DNA of 64,000 bases. Source: Gemmataceae bacterium. GTDB lineage: Bacteria; Planctomycetota; Planctomycetia; Gemmatales; Gemmataceae. The position numbers were made by a program, and so were the translations under genes. The DNA is taken from NCBI GenBank assembly GCA_019636445.1, contig JAHBXO010000003.1, positions 124,001 through 188,000 of the forward strand, written 5' to 3'. Below the pieces are notes generated by a model. That model saw nothing but the letters and a program-made list of their open reading frames with translations, did no database searches and was not told the DNA's origin. Below, piece after piece: positions 17,023 to 26,172 of this stretch; the first letter of the stretch is position 1; the number at the start of each line of letters is the position of its first letter.

Positions 17023-17039
17023 ACCGTCGTATCGACGGT
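17023..17039 (+). promoter_or_regulatory. hairpin ahead of the Wzc-like operon
   Basis: ACCGTCG-TAT-CGACGGT is a perfect 7-bp stem followed by GTTTTT. It could be a weak terminator on the plus strand or a second binding site for the activator; the sequence does not decide. Confidence 0.45.
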
Positions 17040-17094
17040 GTTTTTCAGTGTTTGGAGCGGGAGACGTGCGGTTTCGCGACTGCCATGCATTGGC

Positions 17095-17108
17095 GGCACG
17101 CCATCTGC
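17095..17108 (+). promoter_or_regulatory. candidate sigma-54 promoter of the polysaccharide operon
   Basis: GGCACG-N4-CTGCA keeps the exact GG-N10-GC spacing of -24/-12 promoters and matches TGGCACG-N4-TTGCA at all but two positions. A start site near 17120 would give a leader of about 75 bases to the ATG at 17195. A sigma-54 activator gene closes the same cluster. Confidence 0.55.
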
Positions 17109-17194
17109 ACACACTCGGGAGCCGATCCCCTCGGCATTGCCACCGGCTTCCCGACGGCCGAACTGTGATCCGATTGTTTCCGTCTGGAGTTGCC

Positions 17195-19453
17195 ATGCGC
17201 CGTTCCCCCGAGAGTGAATCGTCCGGCTCCGTCGCGGCTCTCGCGCCGTATGCGCCGCCGAGCTATTCACTCCCGAATGGTCCGTACGGCGGCATGCCCG
17301 CCCCGGCAATGTCCTTGCCGCTTCTACCGGCCGCGCGGAACGTTCCGACATTCATGGGATTGTTGAACGCGCTCAAACGACGCTGGGTTCTTGCGGGATT
17401 CCTCGGTTTGCTTGTGGCCGCTGCCGCCGCGATCGGCCTTTGGATCGCCGCTCCCCAGGGCAAGCACCAGGTCAAGGCCCTGCTCGAAATCACCCCCGAA
17501 CAAATGAGCGTGATTCCCGGCGCCGTCCGACACGACGACAATCACGAGGGTTTCAAGCAGAACCAGATGATCCTCATCAAGACGCGGACCCTATTGAACC
17601 GCGTCGCACAGCGACCCAAAGTCGCCGGTCTTTCGATGGTTGCGACCACCGAGGACCCCGCCAAGATGATCGAGGACATGATGCGGACCCGCTGGGAGGC
17701 TTCCGACCTCATGGCCGTCACCATGAATGGCGATAAGCCGGAAGAACTGAAAACGATCCTCGACGAACTGATCACCATCTACCAGCTTGAATCGAGCGAA
17801 AAGCTCCGTCAGGAACGGACCGACCACAAGGAAAAGCTCACGCTCATCCGCAAGCGTTACCAGAAGCAGATCGACGACCGGAAGAACGAGGCGAAAGTGC
17901 TCGGCGACCTGAAGGTCGCGATCACGCCCGACATCGCCCGTGGCCAGGTGGAACATTGCAACGACCAGATCCGTTCGGACAAGGCGCAGTTGAACCAGGC
18001 CGAAGTGAAGTTGAAGGCGGAAGAGAAGAAACTTGAAAACTTAAAGACGGAACTGGAACTCAACGCCAAGAAGAAGTTTTCCGACGAAGAGATCGAAGCG
18101 GTATTGCTCAAGGACAAGGACCCGCTGCTCGTTGGCCTCCAATTCGAACAGGACGCGGCGAACGAGCGGCTATCGAACCTGAAGAAGAAATTCGTCGATC
18201 AGCAGCATCCGAAAATCAAGGAGGCGCAAGACGACCTTGTCGCAATCCGCGAGAAGCGCGCCTCGGTAACGTCGCAACGCCGACAGGAGGTCGAAAAGCG
18301 GCTCAGAGCCGACAAGCGTGAGGAAATGGAAAAGGCCGAGCGCGCGGCACGTCAGGACCGCGACCTGATCAAGTCCGAAATCGATACGCTCCGCGAACGG
18401 ATCGTCCAGTTGGAGATTTCCCTCGAAAAGCTGAACAGCAATTCCCTCGAAGTAGCGACGCGGTTCGAGGAACTCAAACCCCTGATTGAGCAGGTGCAGA
18501 ATCTCGACCGGCAGATCAGCGAAATCAGCTTGTGGCTCGACTCCGGCGGTCGCATCAAGATCCGCGAGCCGGCCGTCATCATGTACAACCACAACCAGCG
18601 CCAGAAGATGCTCTACAGCGGCATGGTCGGCGCGGCGGCGTTCCTCGGCGTCATCACGCTCGTCGCCTTCCTCGAATGGCGGTCACGCCGCGTCGATAGC
18701 GTCGATCAGGTCGTCAACGAAATCGGCCTGCGCGTCATTGGTACCATCCCCGCGTTTCCCACCCGGCAGGCGATCAAGACCGGCGAGGCCGACGCCAACC
18801 AGAACTGGCGGTTCATCCTCAACGAATCGGTCAACAGCACGCGCACCATGCTCCTGCACTCCGCCAAGACGCAGAGCATGCAGGTCATCATGGTCACCAG
18901 CGCCATGCAGGGCGAAGGGAAGACCTCCCTCTCCAGCCAACTCGCCACCAGCATGGCGACCGCCGGCCTCCGCACCCTGATCGTCGATTGCGACCTCCGC
19001 AACCCCTCGATGCACCGACTCTTCGACCTCGCTCTCGCGCCGGGCTGTTCCGAGATCCTCCTCTCGGAACTCGATGTGAGCGACGCCGTGCAACCGACCT
19101 CCGTGCCGAATCTCTGGGTCATCTCGGCCGGGCAATGCTCGAACCGCGTGATCGCCGCCCTCGCGCAAGGGCACCAGCTCGAATCGATGTTCAACCGCCT
19201 TCGCGGGCAGTTCGACTTCATCGTCGTGGATACCTGCCCGGTGCTGCCCGTGGCCGACTCGCTGCTCATCGGCCAGCACGTCGATGGCGTGGTGATCTCG
19301 ATCCTGCAGGACATCAGTCAGTTGCCAAAGGTGTTGAACGCCTCCGAGCGGTTGGCGCAGTTGAACATCCCGTTGCTTGGCGCGGTGGTGAACGGCATCA
19401 AAACCGACATCCACGCGTACGGTTACAACTACGTCAAACAGTTGCCGGCGTGA
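17195..19453 (+). CDS. Wzc-like polysaccharide chain-length protein with tyrosine autokinase domain
   Basis: 752 residues from the ATG at 17195 (GGAG upstream); an earlier in-frame ATG at 17048 would read through the candidate promoter. A first membrane helix (about 62-88) begins a Wzz-like domain, a long charged coiled coil fills about 200-450, and a second helix lies at about 472-495. The cytoplasmic BY-kinase follows with Walker A AMQGEGKTSL (near 572), Walker A' LIVDCDLRNP and Walker B FIVVDTCPVLPVADS. A short tyrosine cluster (AYGYNYV) ends the protein, as in autophosphorylating kinases. It partners the divergent Wza-like lipoprotein in export and leads a six-gene operon. Confidence 0.92.
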   Translation: MRRSPESESSGSVAALAPYAPPSYSLPNGPYGGMPAPAMSLPLLPAARNVPTFMGLLNALKRRWVLAGFLGLLVAAAAAIGLWIAAPQGKHQVKALLEITPEQMSVIPGAVRHDDNHEGFKQNQMILIKTRTLLNRVAQRPKVAGLSMVATTEDPAKMIEDMMRTRWEASDLMAVTMNGDKPEELKTILDELITIYQLESSEKLRQERTDHKEKLTLIRKRYQKQIDDRKNEAKVLGDLKVAITPDIARGQVEHCNDQIRSDKAQLNQAEVKLKAEEKKLENLKTELELNAKKKFSDEEIEAVLLKDKDPLLVGLQFEQDAANERLSNLKKKFVDQQHPKIKEAQDDLVAIREKRASVTSQRRQEVEKRLRADKREEMEKAERAARQDRDLIKSEIDTLRERIVQLEISLEKLNSNSLEVATRFEELKPLIEQVQNLDRQISEISLWLDSGGRIKIREPAVIMYNHNQRQKMLYSGMVGAAAFLGVITLVAFLEWRSRRVDSVDQVVNEIGLRVIGTIPAFPTRQAIKTGEADANQNWRFILNESVNSTRTMLLHSAKTQSMQVIMVTSAMQGEGKTSLSSQLATSMATAGLRTLIVDCDLRNPSMHRLFDLALAPGCSEILLSELDVSDAVQPTSVPNLWVISAGQCSNRVIAALAQGHQLESMFNRLRGQFDFIVVDTCPVLPVADSLLIGQHVDGVVISILQDISQLPKVLNASERLAQLNIPLLGAVVNGIKTDIHAYGYNYVKQLPA

Positions 19454-19463
19454 GGAAAACGAA

Positions 19464-20105
19464 ATGCGACTGGCCATCGTCGGTATCGCATTGGTCCTGC
19501 TCGCCGGTGCAGGGGCGTACGAAATCCGGACGCGAACCGGCGGGGTCGATCCCGTGGTGGCGGGTGCGGTGCAGGCGAAGCTCGACGCGATCCCGAAGAG
19601 CTTCGGCGACTGGATCGGCGAAGACCGCGACTACGACGCGAAGCAGATGGACCGCACCGGTTCGATCGCGTCCCTGCATCGACTGTACCGGAATTCGAAG
19701 ACGAACGAATCGATCGCGGTGCTGATCCTCGCCGGCCCGGCCCAGGAAATCGGCAGCCACGATCCGAATCGCTGCTATGTCGGTGCCGGGTATCGACCCG
19801 TCGGCGCCGCGGCGAAGAAGACCGCGACCGAAGCGACACCGTTGGGGCCGTGCGGTTATTGGGTCGCCCGGTTCGACACCGATACGTTTCCGGCCGCCTC
19901 GCTGCAAGTGGCATGGGCCTGGAGCGTCGATGGCCGATGGGTGGCGTCCGACAATGCCCGCTACGAATTCGTTCGGGAGCCGGCGCTTTACAAGCTTTAT
20001 CTCTCGCGACGATTGAACGCGGCGGACCCCGAAGGCAACGATCCGACCGAAGGCTTTTTGTCCGAGTTCTTCCCGGTGGCCCAAGCGTGCTTGTCCGCGA
20101 CCTGA
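19464..20105 (+). CDS. epsI: exosortase-associated protein EpsI (DUF3485)
   Basis: 213 residues with one N-terminal membrane helix or signal anchor (residues 1-20). The segment IPKSFGDWIGEDRDYDAKQM, followed by SHDPNRCYVGAGYRPV, is the EpsI signature found next to, or fused to, exosortases. EpsI is tied to exopolysaccharide systems and protein sorting, but its biochemical role is not established. It starts 10 bases after the Wzc-like gene with a GAGGAAA site. No exosortase gene is present in the window, so it must be elsewhere or absent. Confidence 0.85.
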   Translation: MRLAIVGIALVLLAGAGAYEIRTRTGGVDPVVAGAVQAKLDAIPKSFGDWIGEDRDYDAKQMDRTGSIASLHRLYRNSKTNESIAVLILAGPAQEIGSHDPNRCYVGAGYRPVGAAAKKTATEATPLGPCGYWVARFDTDTFPAASLQVAWAWSVDGRWVASDNARYEFVREPALYKLYLSRRLNAADPEGNDPTEGFLSEFFPVAQACLSAT

Positions 20106-20135
20106 CCGAATAGGATTTTTTGATTTCCCCTGAGG

Positions 20136-20957
20136 ATGCCCGTGGCACCGACGCCCCAATTGGAATTGGATCCCCACCGAACCGATTCGCCGCGCCGCTG
20201 GCCGGAGGTCGAATCGTTCGATCCGGCCACGCCAGTGCAAATCGAACCGGTCATCAACTGGTATTCGGCCACGAAATCCTGGTTCGATTGGACGCTGGCG
20301 GCGATCATCCTCGTCCCCGCCTTGCCGGTCATCGGGCTGTGCTGGCTCGCCGTGCGGCTCACCTCGCCGGGACCAGGTTTCTATCTGCAATCCCGGCTCG
20401 GTCGTGGTGGACGCGAGTACCGCATCGTCAAGTTGCGCACGATGGCGCACGATACCGAACTCAAGACCGGCGGACCGAAATGGTCCACGAAGGGCGATTG
20501 CCGGATCACGCCCGTTGGCCGGTTCCTCCGCAAAACGCACCTGGACGAACTGCCCCAACTCTTCAACGTGCTCGCCGGACAGATGAGCCTTGTCGGCCCG
20601 CGACCGGAACGACGCACGATCGTCGACAAGCTTGAACTCGACCGGAAAGTGCCGGGGTACACGCACCGATTGCTGGTTCGACCCGGCGTCACCGGTCTCG
20701 CGCAGGTGCAACTGCCGGCCGATGAAGACGTGAACAGCGTCAAACACAAAGTCGTCTACGATCTGTACTACATCGAAAACTACAGTCTCTGGCTGGACCT
20801 CCGCCTCCTGGCGGCCACCCTGCTTAAGGCCGCCGGCGTGAATCCAACCTGGACGCGCCGGCTCTTCTGGCTCCCCCGCCGCGAGGCCGTCGCCGAAGTC
20901 CTCCAGGCCAAGATCGCCCCTCCCGTCGCGGCGGCCACGAACCTCCAGCCGATCTGA
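20136..20957 (+). CDS. undecaprenyl-phosphate sugar-phosphate transferase (initiating glycosyltransferase)
   Basis: 273 residues of the bacterial sugar transferase (PF02397, WcaJ/WbaP C-terminal) family. One membrane helix at about 47-75 is followed by the catalytic region: SPGPGFYLQSRLGRGGREY, KLRTM, GRFLRKTHLDELPQLFNVL, MSLVGPRP and VRPGVTGLAQV are all present. It loads the first sugar-1-phosphate onto the lipid carrier. The long N-terminal transmembrane domain of WbaP is missing, so it is the short monotopic type. The ATG at 20136 has TGAGG just before it. Confidence 0.93.
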   Translation: MPVAPTPQLELDPHRTDSPRRWPEVESFDPATPVQIEPVINWYSATKSWFDWTLAAIILVPALPVIGLCWLAVRLTSPGPGFYLQSRLGRGGREYRIVKLRTMAHDTELKTGGPKWSTKGDCRITPVGRFLRKTHLDELPQLFNVLAGQMSLVGPRPERRTIVDKLELDRKVPGYTHRLLVRPGVTGLAQVQLPADEDVNSVKHKVVYDLYYIENYSLWLDLRLLAATLLKAAGVNPTWTRRLFWLPRREAVAEVLQAKIAPPVAAATNLQPI

Positions 20958-20971
20958 CCGTCCGAACCATC

Positions 20972-22195
20972 ATGCGCCCGCGCATTCTCTACCTCACGCA
21001 CCGCGTACCGTATCCACCCGACAAGGGGGACCGCATCCGCAACTGGCACGTCCTTCGTGCCCTTGCGCGGCGGTTTCGCGTTTCGCTGGGTTGCGTGGCC
21101 GACGAACCGGTCTCCGATGCGGCGCAGTCCGCGCTCGCCGGACAATGTGAACGCGTGGCGACCGTGCCGGTCTCGCGTTTTGGCAGCCTCGCGCGGGCCG
21201 GAGTCTCGCTGCTCCGCGGATGCAGCCTGTCCGAAGGTGCCTTCGCGTCGCGCGAACTGGCGATCAAGGCCGAAGCCTGGCACGCCGAATCGCCCTTCTC
21301 CGCCGCCGTTGTCTCCGCGACGAGTCTGATTCCGTATCTCCGACGCCCGGCGTTCCAAAACGTCCCGGCGTTCGTCGACGTCGTCGACGTGGACAGCCAG
21401 AAGTGGATCGACTTCGCCAAGTCAGTTTGGCCGCCGAAGTCGTGGCTTTATCGGCTCGAAGGTTCGCGTGTGCGTCGTCTCGAGCGCGCTCTTCCGGATT
21501 GGGCGTCCGGCGCCACGCTGGTCAGCGCCGCCGAAGCCCGCATCTTCGACGCCATCGCTGGCGACGGCGCGGCGACCGTTGCGACCAACGGTGTGGACCT
21601 CGAATACTTCCGCCCGGCCACCGAACCGACTCGCCCCATCGCGGCATTCGTCGGCGCGCTCGATTACCTCCCGAACGTCGATGCGGCCGAATGGTTCGCG
21701 ACGAAGGTTTGGCCCGCGATCCATGCCAGACGACCCGATGCGGAGTTCCATCTGATCGGCCGAAACCCGGCCCCGCGCGTCCGCCGTCTGGCGACAGTGC
21801 CCGGCTTGGTGCTTGTCGGCGGCGTGCCGGACGTCCGGCCGCATCTCGCAGCGGCGGCCGTCGCCGTCGTCCCAATGCGACTCTCGCGCGGACTGCAAAA
21901 CAAGGTTCTCGAAGCCCTCGCGATGGGTAAGGCCACGATCGCAGCCCCACCGGCTCTCGCCGCGCTCGACGTGAAGACCGGCTGCCACCTCCTCCGCGCC
22001 GAGGATGCCAACGATTGGATCCGCGAAACGCTCGACCTTTTCGCCGATCCTCGACGTCGTGCGGCGCTCGGTCGCGAAGGCCGTGCATTCGTCGAATCCC
22101 ACCACGATTGGGAGCGATGCCTCGAACCGCTACTTGAACGGATCGAATCCGCGATCAGCCCGGCCTCGCCTCGACGGACGGAGGTGCCGGTATGA
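20972..22195 (+). CDS. GT4 glycosyltransferase, exosortase/PEP-CTERM-associated type
   Basis: 407 residues with a GT-B fold. The N-terminus ILYLTHRVPYPPDKGDRIRN is highly typical of the TIGR03087 (stp1) family linked to PEP-CTERM/EpsH exopolysaccharide loci. VDVVDVDSQKW lies near 130, and the donor-binding half has TNGVDLEYF, FVGALDYLPNVDAAEWF, and GLQNKVLEALAMGK with the usual late Glu. It should add a sugar to the lipid-linked repeat unit on the cytoplasmic face. Its stop overlaps the next start (ATGA). Confidence 0.92.
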   Translation: MRPRILYLTHRVPYPPDKGDRIRNWHVLRALARRFRVSLGCVADEPVSDAAQSALAGQCERVATVPVSRFGSLARAGVSLLRGCSLSEGAFASRELAIKAEAWHAESPFSAAVVSATSLIPYLRRPAFQNVPAFVDVVDVDSQKWIDFAKSVWPPKSWLYRLEGSRVRRLERALPDWASGATLVSAAEARIFDAIAGDGAATVATNGVDLEYFRPATEPTRPIAAFVGALDYLPNVDAAEWFATKVWPAIHARRPDAEFHLIGRNPAPRVRRLATVPGLVLVGGVPDVRPHLAAAAVAVVPMRLSRGLQNKVLEALAMGKATIAAPPALAALDVKTGCHLLRAEDANDWIRETLDLFADPRRRAALGREGRAFVESHHDWERCLEPLLERIESAISPASPRRTEVPV

Positions 22196-23385
22196 TCGCG
22201 ACCGCTGCGAAATCCCGAATGATTCCAGCACGAACGGAACGCACACCCGTCGTGTTCGATACGCGCGTCGTCACCGGTTCCGGCGGAGGGCCGGACAAGA
22301 CGATCCTGAACTCGCCCCGGCACTTCGAACCGCTCGGCTACAAAATGCTCTGCGGCTACCTGCACCCGCCCGGCGACGAGGGCTACCGCGAGATCATTCG
22401 CAAAGCCGAGCGACACGGTGCGCCGCTCGTTTCCATTCCCGATCGCGGTCCGTTCGACTGGCGTGCCATACGAGACCTGCTCGACGTCTGCCGCCGCGAA
22501 CGGGTCGACATCTGGCACGGCCACGACTACAAGACCAACGCGCTGGGATTGCTTCTGAAGCGGTTCCACCCGATGAAACTGGTCACGACGGTGCACGGCT
22601 GGGTCCACCACACGGCCCGTACGCCGCTTTACTACCGCGTGGACAAGTTTTGCCTGCCTCGCTACGAAAAAGTGATTTGCGTCTCGGACGATCTCTACGC
22701 CGAATGCCGCCGGATCGGCGTTTCGGCCCGGCGTTGCGAATTGGTCGAGAACGCCATCGACCTCGATGACTACGCGAGGTCACTCGCGCCGGATCAGGCG
22801 AAGGCGAAGTTGGGCCTCCCCGCGAATGGTTTTCTCGTCGGCGCCGTCGGCCGACTCGAACCCGAAAAAGGCTTCGACGTTTTGATCCGCGCCGTCGCGG
22901 ATCTCGTCCGTCGCGGCGAAGACATCTCGCTGGTCGTCGTCGGCGAGGGGGGCGATCGAGCAAGGCTGGAAGCCCTTGCGGCCGAACTCGCGATCGGACC
23001 GCGCGTCCGGCTCGTCGGCTGGCAATCCGACGTGCGCCCCTATTTCGAAGCGATGGACCTGTTCGCCTTGAGCAGCTTCCGCGAAGGACTGCCCAATGTG
23101 CTCCTGGAATCCATGGCGCTCCAGACACCGTGCGTTGCCACGCGAATCAATGGCGTACCGAAACTCGTCCAGGACGGCCGGAACGGACTCCTCGTCCCGC
23201 CCGGCGATGTGGCGGCGCTCGCCAACGCGATCTTCGCGATGACCGCCAACGCCGATCTCCGCCATGTATTCCGGAACGCTGGCCGCAAGACCGTGGAAGT
23301 CCGCCACAGCTTTCCAGCCCGAATGCGCCGACTCCGGGCGATCTACGACGATCTCCTCGATCGCAAGGAGTCGCCCGCACCATGA
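22192..23385 (+). CDS. GT4-family glycosyltransferase
   Basis: 397 residues. The acceptor half holds TRVVTGSGGGPDKTIL and DIWHGHDYKTNALGLLL, and the donor half VENAIDLDDY, VGAVGRLEPEKGFDVLI and SSFREGLPNVLLESMA (the E-x7-E-like motif of GT4). It overlaps both neighbours by four bases (ATGA), so translation through the operon is coupled. The sugar specificity cannot be read from sequence. Its place between the TIGR03087-type enzyme and the FemAB-like gene matches exosortase-type exopolysaccharide loci. Confidence 0.92.
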   Translation: MIATAAKSRMIPARTERTPVVFDTRVVTGSGGGPDKTILNSPRHFEPLGYKMLCGYLHPPGDEGYREIIRKAERHGAPLVSIPDRGPFDWRAIRDLLDVCRRERVDIWHGHDYKTNALGLLLKRFHPMKLVTTVHGWVHHTARTPLYYRVDKFCLPRYEKVICVSDDLYAECRRIGVSARRCELVENAIDLDDYARSLAPDQAKAKLGLPANGFLVGAVGRLEPEKGFDVLIRAVADLVRRGEDISLVVVGEGGDRARLEALAAELAIGPRVRLVGWQSDVRPYFEAMDLFALSSFREGLPNVLLESMALQTPCVATRINGVPKLVQDGRNGLLVPPGDVAALANAIFAMTANADLRHVFRNAGRKTVEVRHSFPARMRRLRAIYDDLLDRKESPAP

Positions 23386-24452
23386 TCCGCCCACTCGTGC
23401 CAGCCTACACCGTTCGCGTTCATTCGGCCGCGTCGCTCGCCACGCGCCTGCCAGCCATCGACACCTATCTCGCAGGTCGTGGACCCGCTCCGCTCGCGCG
23501 CGATCCACGCTGGCCGCTGGTATTCCGCGACGCTCTCCGACACGACGCCTACGCACTGGAAGCGCGCACCGCCGACGGCGACGTCTGCGGGTTCCTGCCG
23601 CTCGCGCACGTCAGCAGCGTCCTCTTCGGCCGTTTCCTCGTCAGTTTGCCCTATCTGAACAGTAATGGCGTCATCGCGGATTCGCCGGATGTGCGCACCG
23701 CGATGATCGACCGTGCCGTGGAGCTTGCCGACGAACTGAACGTCCGGCACCTCGAATTGCGTCACGAAGCCCCGATCGACCACCCCGCGCTCGATGGAAG
23801 CCTCACCAGCAAAGTGCAGATGCGGATGCCGCTGCCGTCGTGCGTGGACCGATTGTGGAAAGGCTACGACGCGAAAGTGCGGAACCAGGTTCGCAAGGGC
23901 GAGAAGCACGATCTGACGATCGCGTGGGGCGGACACGATCTGTTGGACGCGTTCCATGCCGTCCTCGGCCACAACATGCGGGACCTAGGCACGCCGTCGC
24001 ATGGCCCGGCGTTCTTCGCCGCCATCCTGGACGCCTTTCCGGGCCGCGCCGAGATCTGTCTCGTCCGTGCGGGGGCGACGCCGATCGCGGCCGCGCTGCT
24101 GTTTCATGGGCCGGGCGTCACCGAAGTGCCGACGGCCTCGTCGCTCCGCGAGTTCAACTCCACCAGCGCGAACATGCTGATGTACCGCCACTTGATCGAC
24201 CGCGCGGTCGAACGCGGACAGGCGGTCTTCGACTTCGGTCGTTCGACGATCGATGGCCCCACCTTCAAATTCAAGAAACAATGGGGCGCGGTGCCGTCGC
24301 CGGCCCACTGGCAATACGCCCTCCGCGGAGGTGCCGTCGGAGAGGTACGCCCCGACAACCCGCGCTACCGCCGCGCCATCCAACTCTGGCAACGTCTCCC
24401 CGTGCGCGTCACTCGCTGGCTCGGTCCGGAAATCGTCCGCGGCATCCCGTGA
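23382..24452 (+). CDS. FemAB-like GNAT-fold protein, exosortase-system type
   Basis: 356 residues. It resembles the TIGR03019 FemAB-related proteins of PEP-CTERM systems: VFRDALRHDAYALEART, then RFLVSLPYLNSNGVIADS, KVRNQVRKGEKHDLTIAWGG and the acetyltransferase_6-like core FDFGRSTIDGPTFKFKKQWG. FemAB relatives transfer aminoacyl groups from tRNA; in polysaccharide loci they may modify the glycan, which is not proven. The ATG at 23382 overlaps the previous stop. It is the last gene of the operon begun at 17195. Confidence 0.88.
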   Translation: MIRPLVPAYTVRVHSAASLATRLPAIDTYLAGRGPAPLARDPRWPLVFRDALRHDAYALEARTADGDVCGFLPLAHVSSVLFGRFLVSLPYLNSNGVIADSPDVRTAMIDRAVELADELNVRHLELRHEAPIDHPALDGSLTSKVQMRMPLPSCVDRLWKGYDAKVRNQVRKGEKHDLTIAWGGHDLLDAFHAVLGHNMRDLGTPSHGPAFFAAILDAFPGRAEICLVRAGATPIAAALLFHGPGVTEVPTASSLREFNSTSANMLMYRHLIDRAVERGQAVFDFGRSTIDGPTFKFKKQWGAVPSPAHWQYALRGGAVGEVRPDNPRYRRAIQLWQRLPVRVTRWLGPEIVRGIP

Positions 24453-24723
24453 TGTCTTCTCTCGCTCAACGCCCGCTTGAATCCTCTTTCTGGGCGCGAA
24501 CGATCCAATCTGAATTCTCCGCCCTGTAGCGATTGTGTCGATTTTCGTTGCCGAGATTTGCACCCGACCCGCCAGTGCCCTACTGTTTGTCAAGGACCGG
24601 ATTCACCCCTCCCGGTCCACGCGATCCCAATAGCCCTCGGCCCACCCGTCCGGCCCTGTCCCGTCGATTGCCGGAACCCCGCTACGTCTGCCTCGCGCAG
24701 GTATTCGAAGGAGAGCGTATCGT

Positions 24724-26157
24724 ATGTCGTTTGCCCGACGGCTCGTGATTGTCGCATCGGACCACCGTTTCGGCCAGCACGTCCAAACCCACATCCACAA
24801 GACTTTCCTGCTCACCGCGCCCGTTGTGCGCTTCGAGGACCTGCCCGAACTGGTGACGGCGGAAACCGATGGTCTGATCCTCTTCCTCGCCGCCGAATCG
24901 GACGACGCCGATCGGATCGACACCGCCGTTCGGACCATTCGGCTTCAGCAACTACCGCCCTGTATGGCGGTCCTTCAGACCGAAGACTTCGCGTCATCCC
25001 GGAAAATTGAAACCGAAAGTCGTTACCTTGACGGCGGCTGGGTCTGGCCGAACCACCTTCGCGAATTGAATGTCTGGGTGCGACGCACACTGACGGAGGG
25101 CGTTCCGTTCTCCGATCCGGCCAACGAACCGGTCGCGGAACGGATTCGCCGGAAACTCGGAGAGTGGACGCCATCGCTCGAGCCGCTGGTCGAACAACTC
25201 CAGATCGCGGCGGCGCACGACGTGACCGTGTTGATCCAGGGCGAAACCGGGACCGGCAAGACGCACCTCGCGCGATTGATACACGATTGCTCCGACCGGC
25301 GCGCCGAACGCTGTCTCGTCGTCGCGTGCGGGGCGCTCTCGGGGAACCTGATCGCCAGCGAGTTCTTCGGCCACGTGAAGGGCGCCTTCACGGGTGCCGA
25401 TTCGCACAAGGTCGGCAAGTTCGCCGCCGCCGGGCGGGGGACCCTCCTGCTCGACGAAATCGATACGCTCGGCCTTGATCATCAGGCGAATCTACTGCGT
25501 GTCATCGAGACCGGCGAATACGAGCCGGTCGGCGGGAACGAGACGCACCACTGCCACGCCCGGATCATCGCCGCGACGAACTGGAACCTTGCCGACGCCG
25601 TCGAACGTGGGACGTTCCGCCGCGACCTCTACTACCGCCTGCATGTCATCGCGTTCCACCTCCCGCCGTTGCGGGAGCGCACCCGCGATATCGCGCCGCT
25701 CGTCCGCGGCATGGTCGCCCGTTATAGCGCGAAGTACGGCAAACGCATTGCATCCGTTCACCCCGACGCCCTGCGCGCGATCGAAGCGTTCCCATGGCCC
25801 GGCAATATCCGTCAGCTCGAGAACGTCGTCCAGCAATCGGTCCTCACGTGCACTTCCGACGAACTCGCCGCCGCACATCTCCCGGCGATGATCCGCCAGA
25901 CGCCGGCCGCTTCCGGCGATTCCCGTACGATCGGGCATCCGAGTTCGCTCGCCCAGAACCGCGAAACGACGGAACGCACGGTGATCGTTCGAGCGCTCGA
26001 AAAGGCCTCGTACAGCCGCACGCGGGCGGCGCAGTTGTTGGGGGTCAGCCGCGTGACGCTCTACAAGAAGATGAAGAAGTACGGCCTGTTGTCGAAGGCG
26101 ACCCCGGTGCTGGCGGGTGCGATCGACCTCCCGCTCGCGTCGACCGCGAGCCTCTGA
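24724..26157 (+). CDS. sigma-54-dependent transcriptional activator (PrsR-like)
   Basis: 477 residues. The N-terminal 130 have a receiver-like outline, but the strand that normally ends in the phospho-Asp reads DGLILFLAAE, so phosphorylation is unlikely. The AAA+ domain has Walker A GETGTGKTHL (about 173), the sigma-54 contact motif GAFTGA (220-225) and Walker B LLLDEID (241-247). A Fis-type helix-turn-helix (SRTRAAQLLGVSRVTLYKKM) ends the protein. It follows the polysaccharide operon by 271 bases with a strong AAGGAGAG site. PEP-CTERM loci of other bacteria often carry such a regulator (PrsR). Confidence 0.92.
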   Translation: MSFARRLVIVASDHRFGQHVQTHIHKTFLLTAPVVRFEDLPELVTAETDGLILFLAAESDDADRIDTAVRTIRLQQLPPCMAVLQTEDFASSRKIETESRYLDGGWVWPNHLRELNVWVRRTLTEGVPFSDPANEPVAERIRRKLGEWTPSLEPLVEQLQIAAAHDVTVLIQGETGTGKTHLARLIHDCSDRRAERCLVVACGALSGNLIASEFFGHVKGAFTGADSHKVGKFAAAGRGTLLLDEIDTLGLDHQANLLRVIETGEYEPVGGNETHHCHARIIAATNWNLADAVERGTFRRDLYYRLHVIAFHLPPLRERTRDIAPLVRGMVARYSAKYGKRIASVHPDALRAIEAFPWPGNIRQLENVVQQSVLTCTSDELAAAHLPAMIRQTPAASGDSRTIGHPSSLAQNRETTERTVIVRALEKASYSRTRAAQLLGVSRVTLYKKMKKYGLLSKATPVLAGAIDLPLASTASL

Positions 26158-26172
26158 GCCGGCCCGTGAACG

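Larger units (their letters stand above)
16693..17194. other. 502-bp divergent intergenic region of the polysaccharide locus
   Basis: No gene was found here. It holds candidate sigma-54 promoters on both strands (17095-17108 plus, 16784-16797 minus), a 12-bp palindrome GCTCCCGGGAGC (16899-16910), a long spaced inverted repeat (16910-16961) and a compact hairpin (17023-17039). The middle (about 16910-17030) is richer in AT than the flanks. Confidence 0.7.

Noticed and set aside
24453..24723. GTTGCCGAGATTTGCA near 24550 as a sigma-54 promoter of the activator gene.
   Set aside because: The -12 part is good, but there is no GG at the -24 position.
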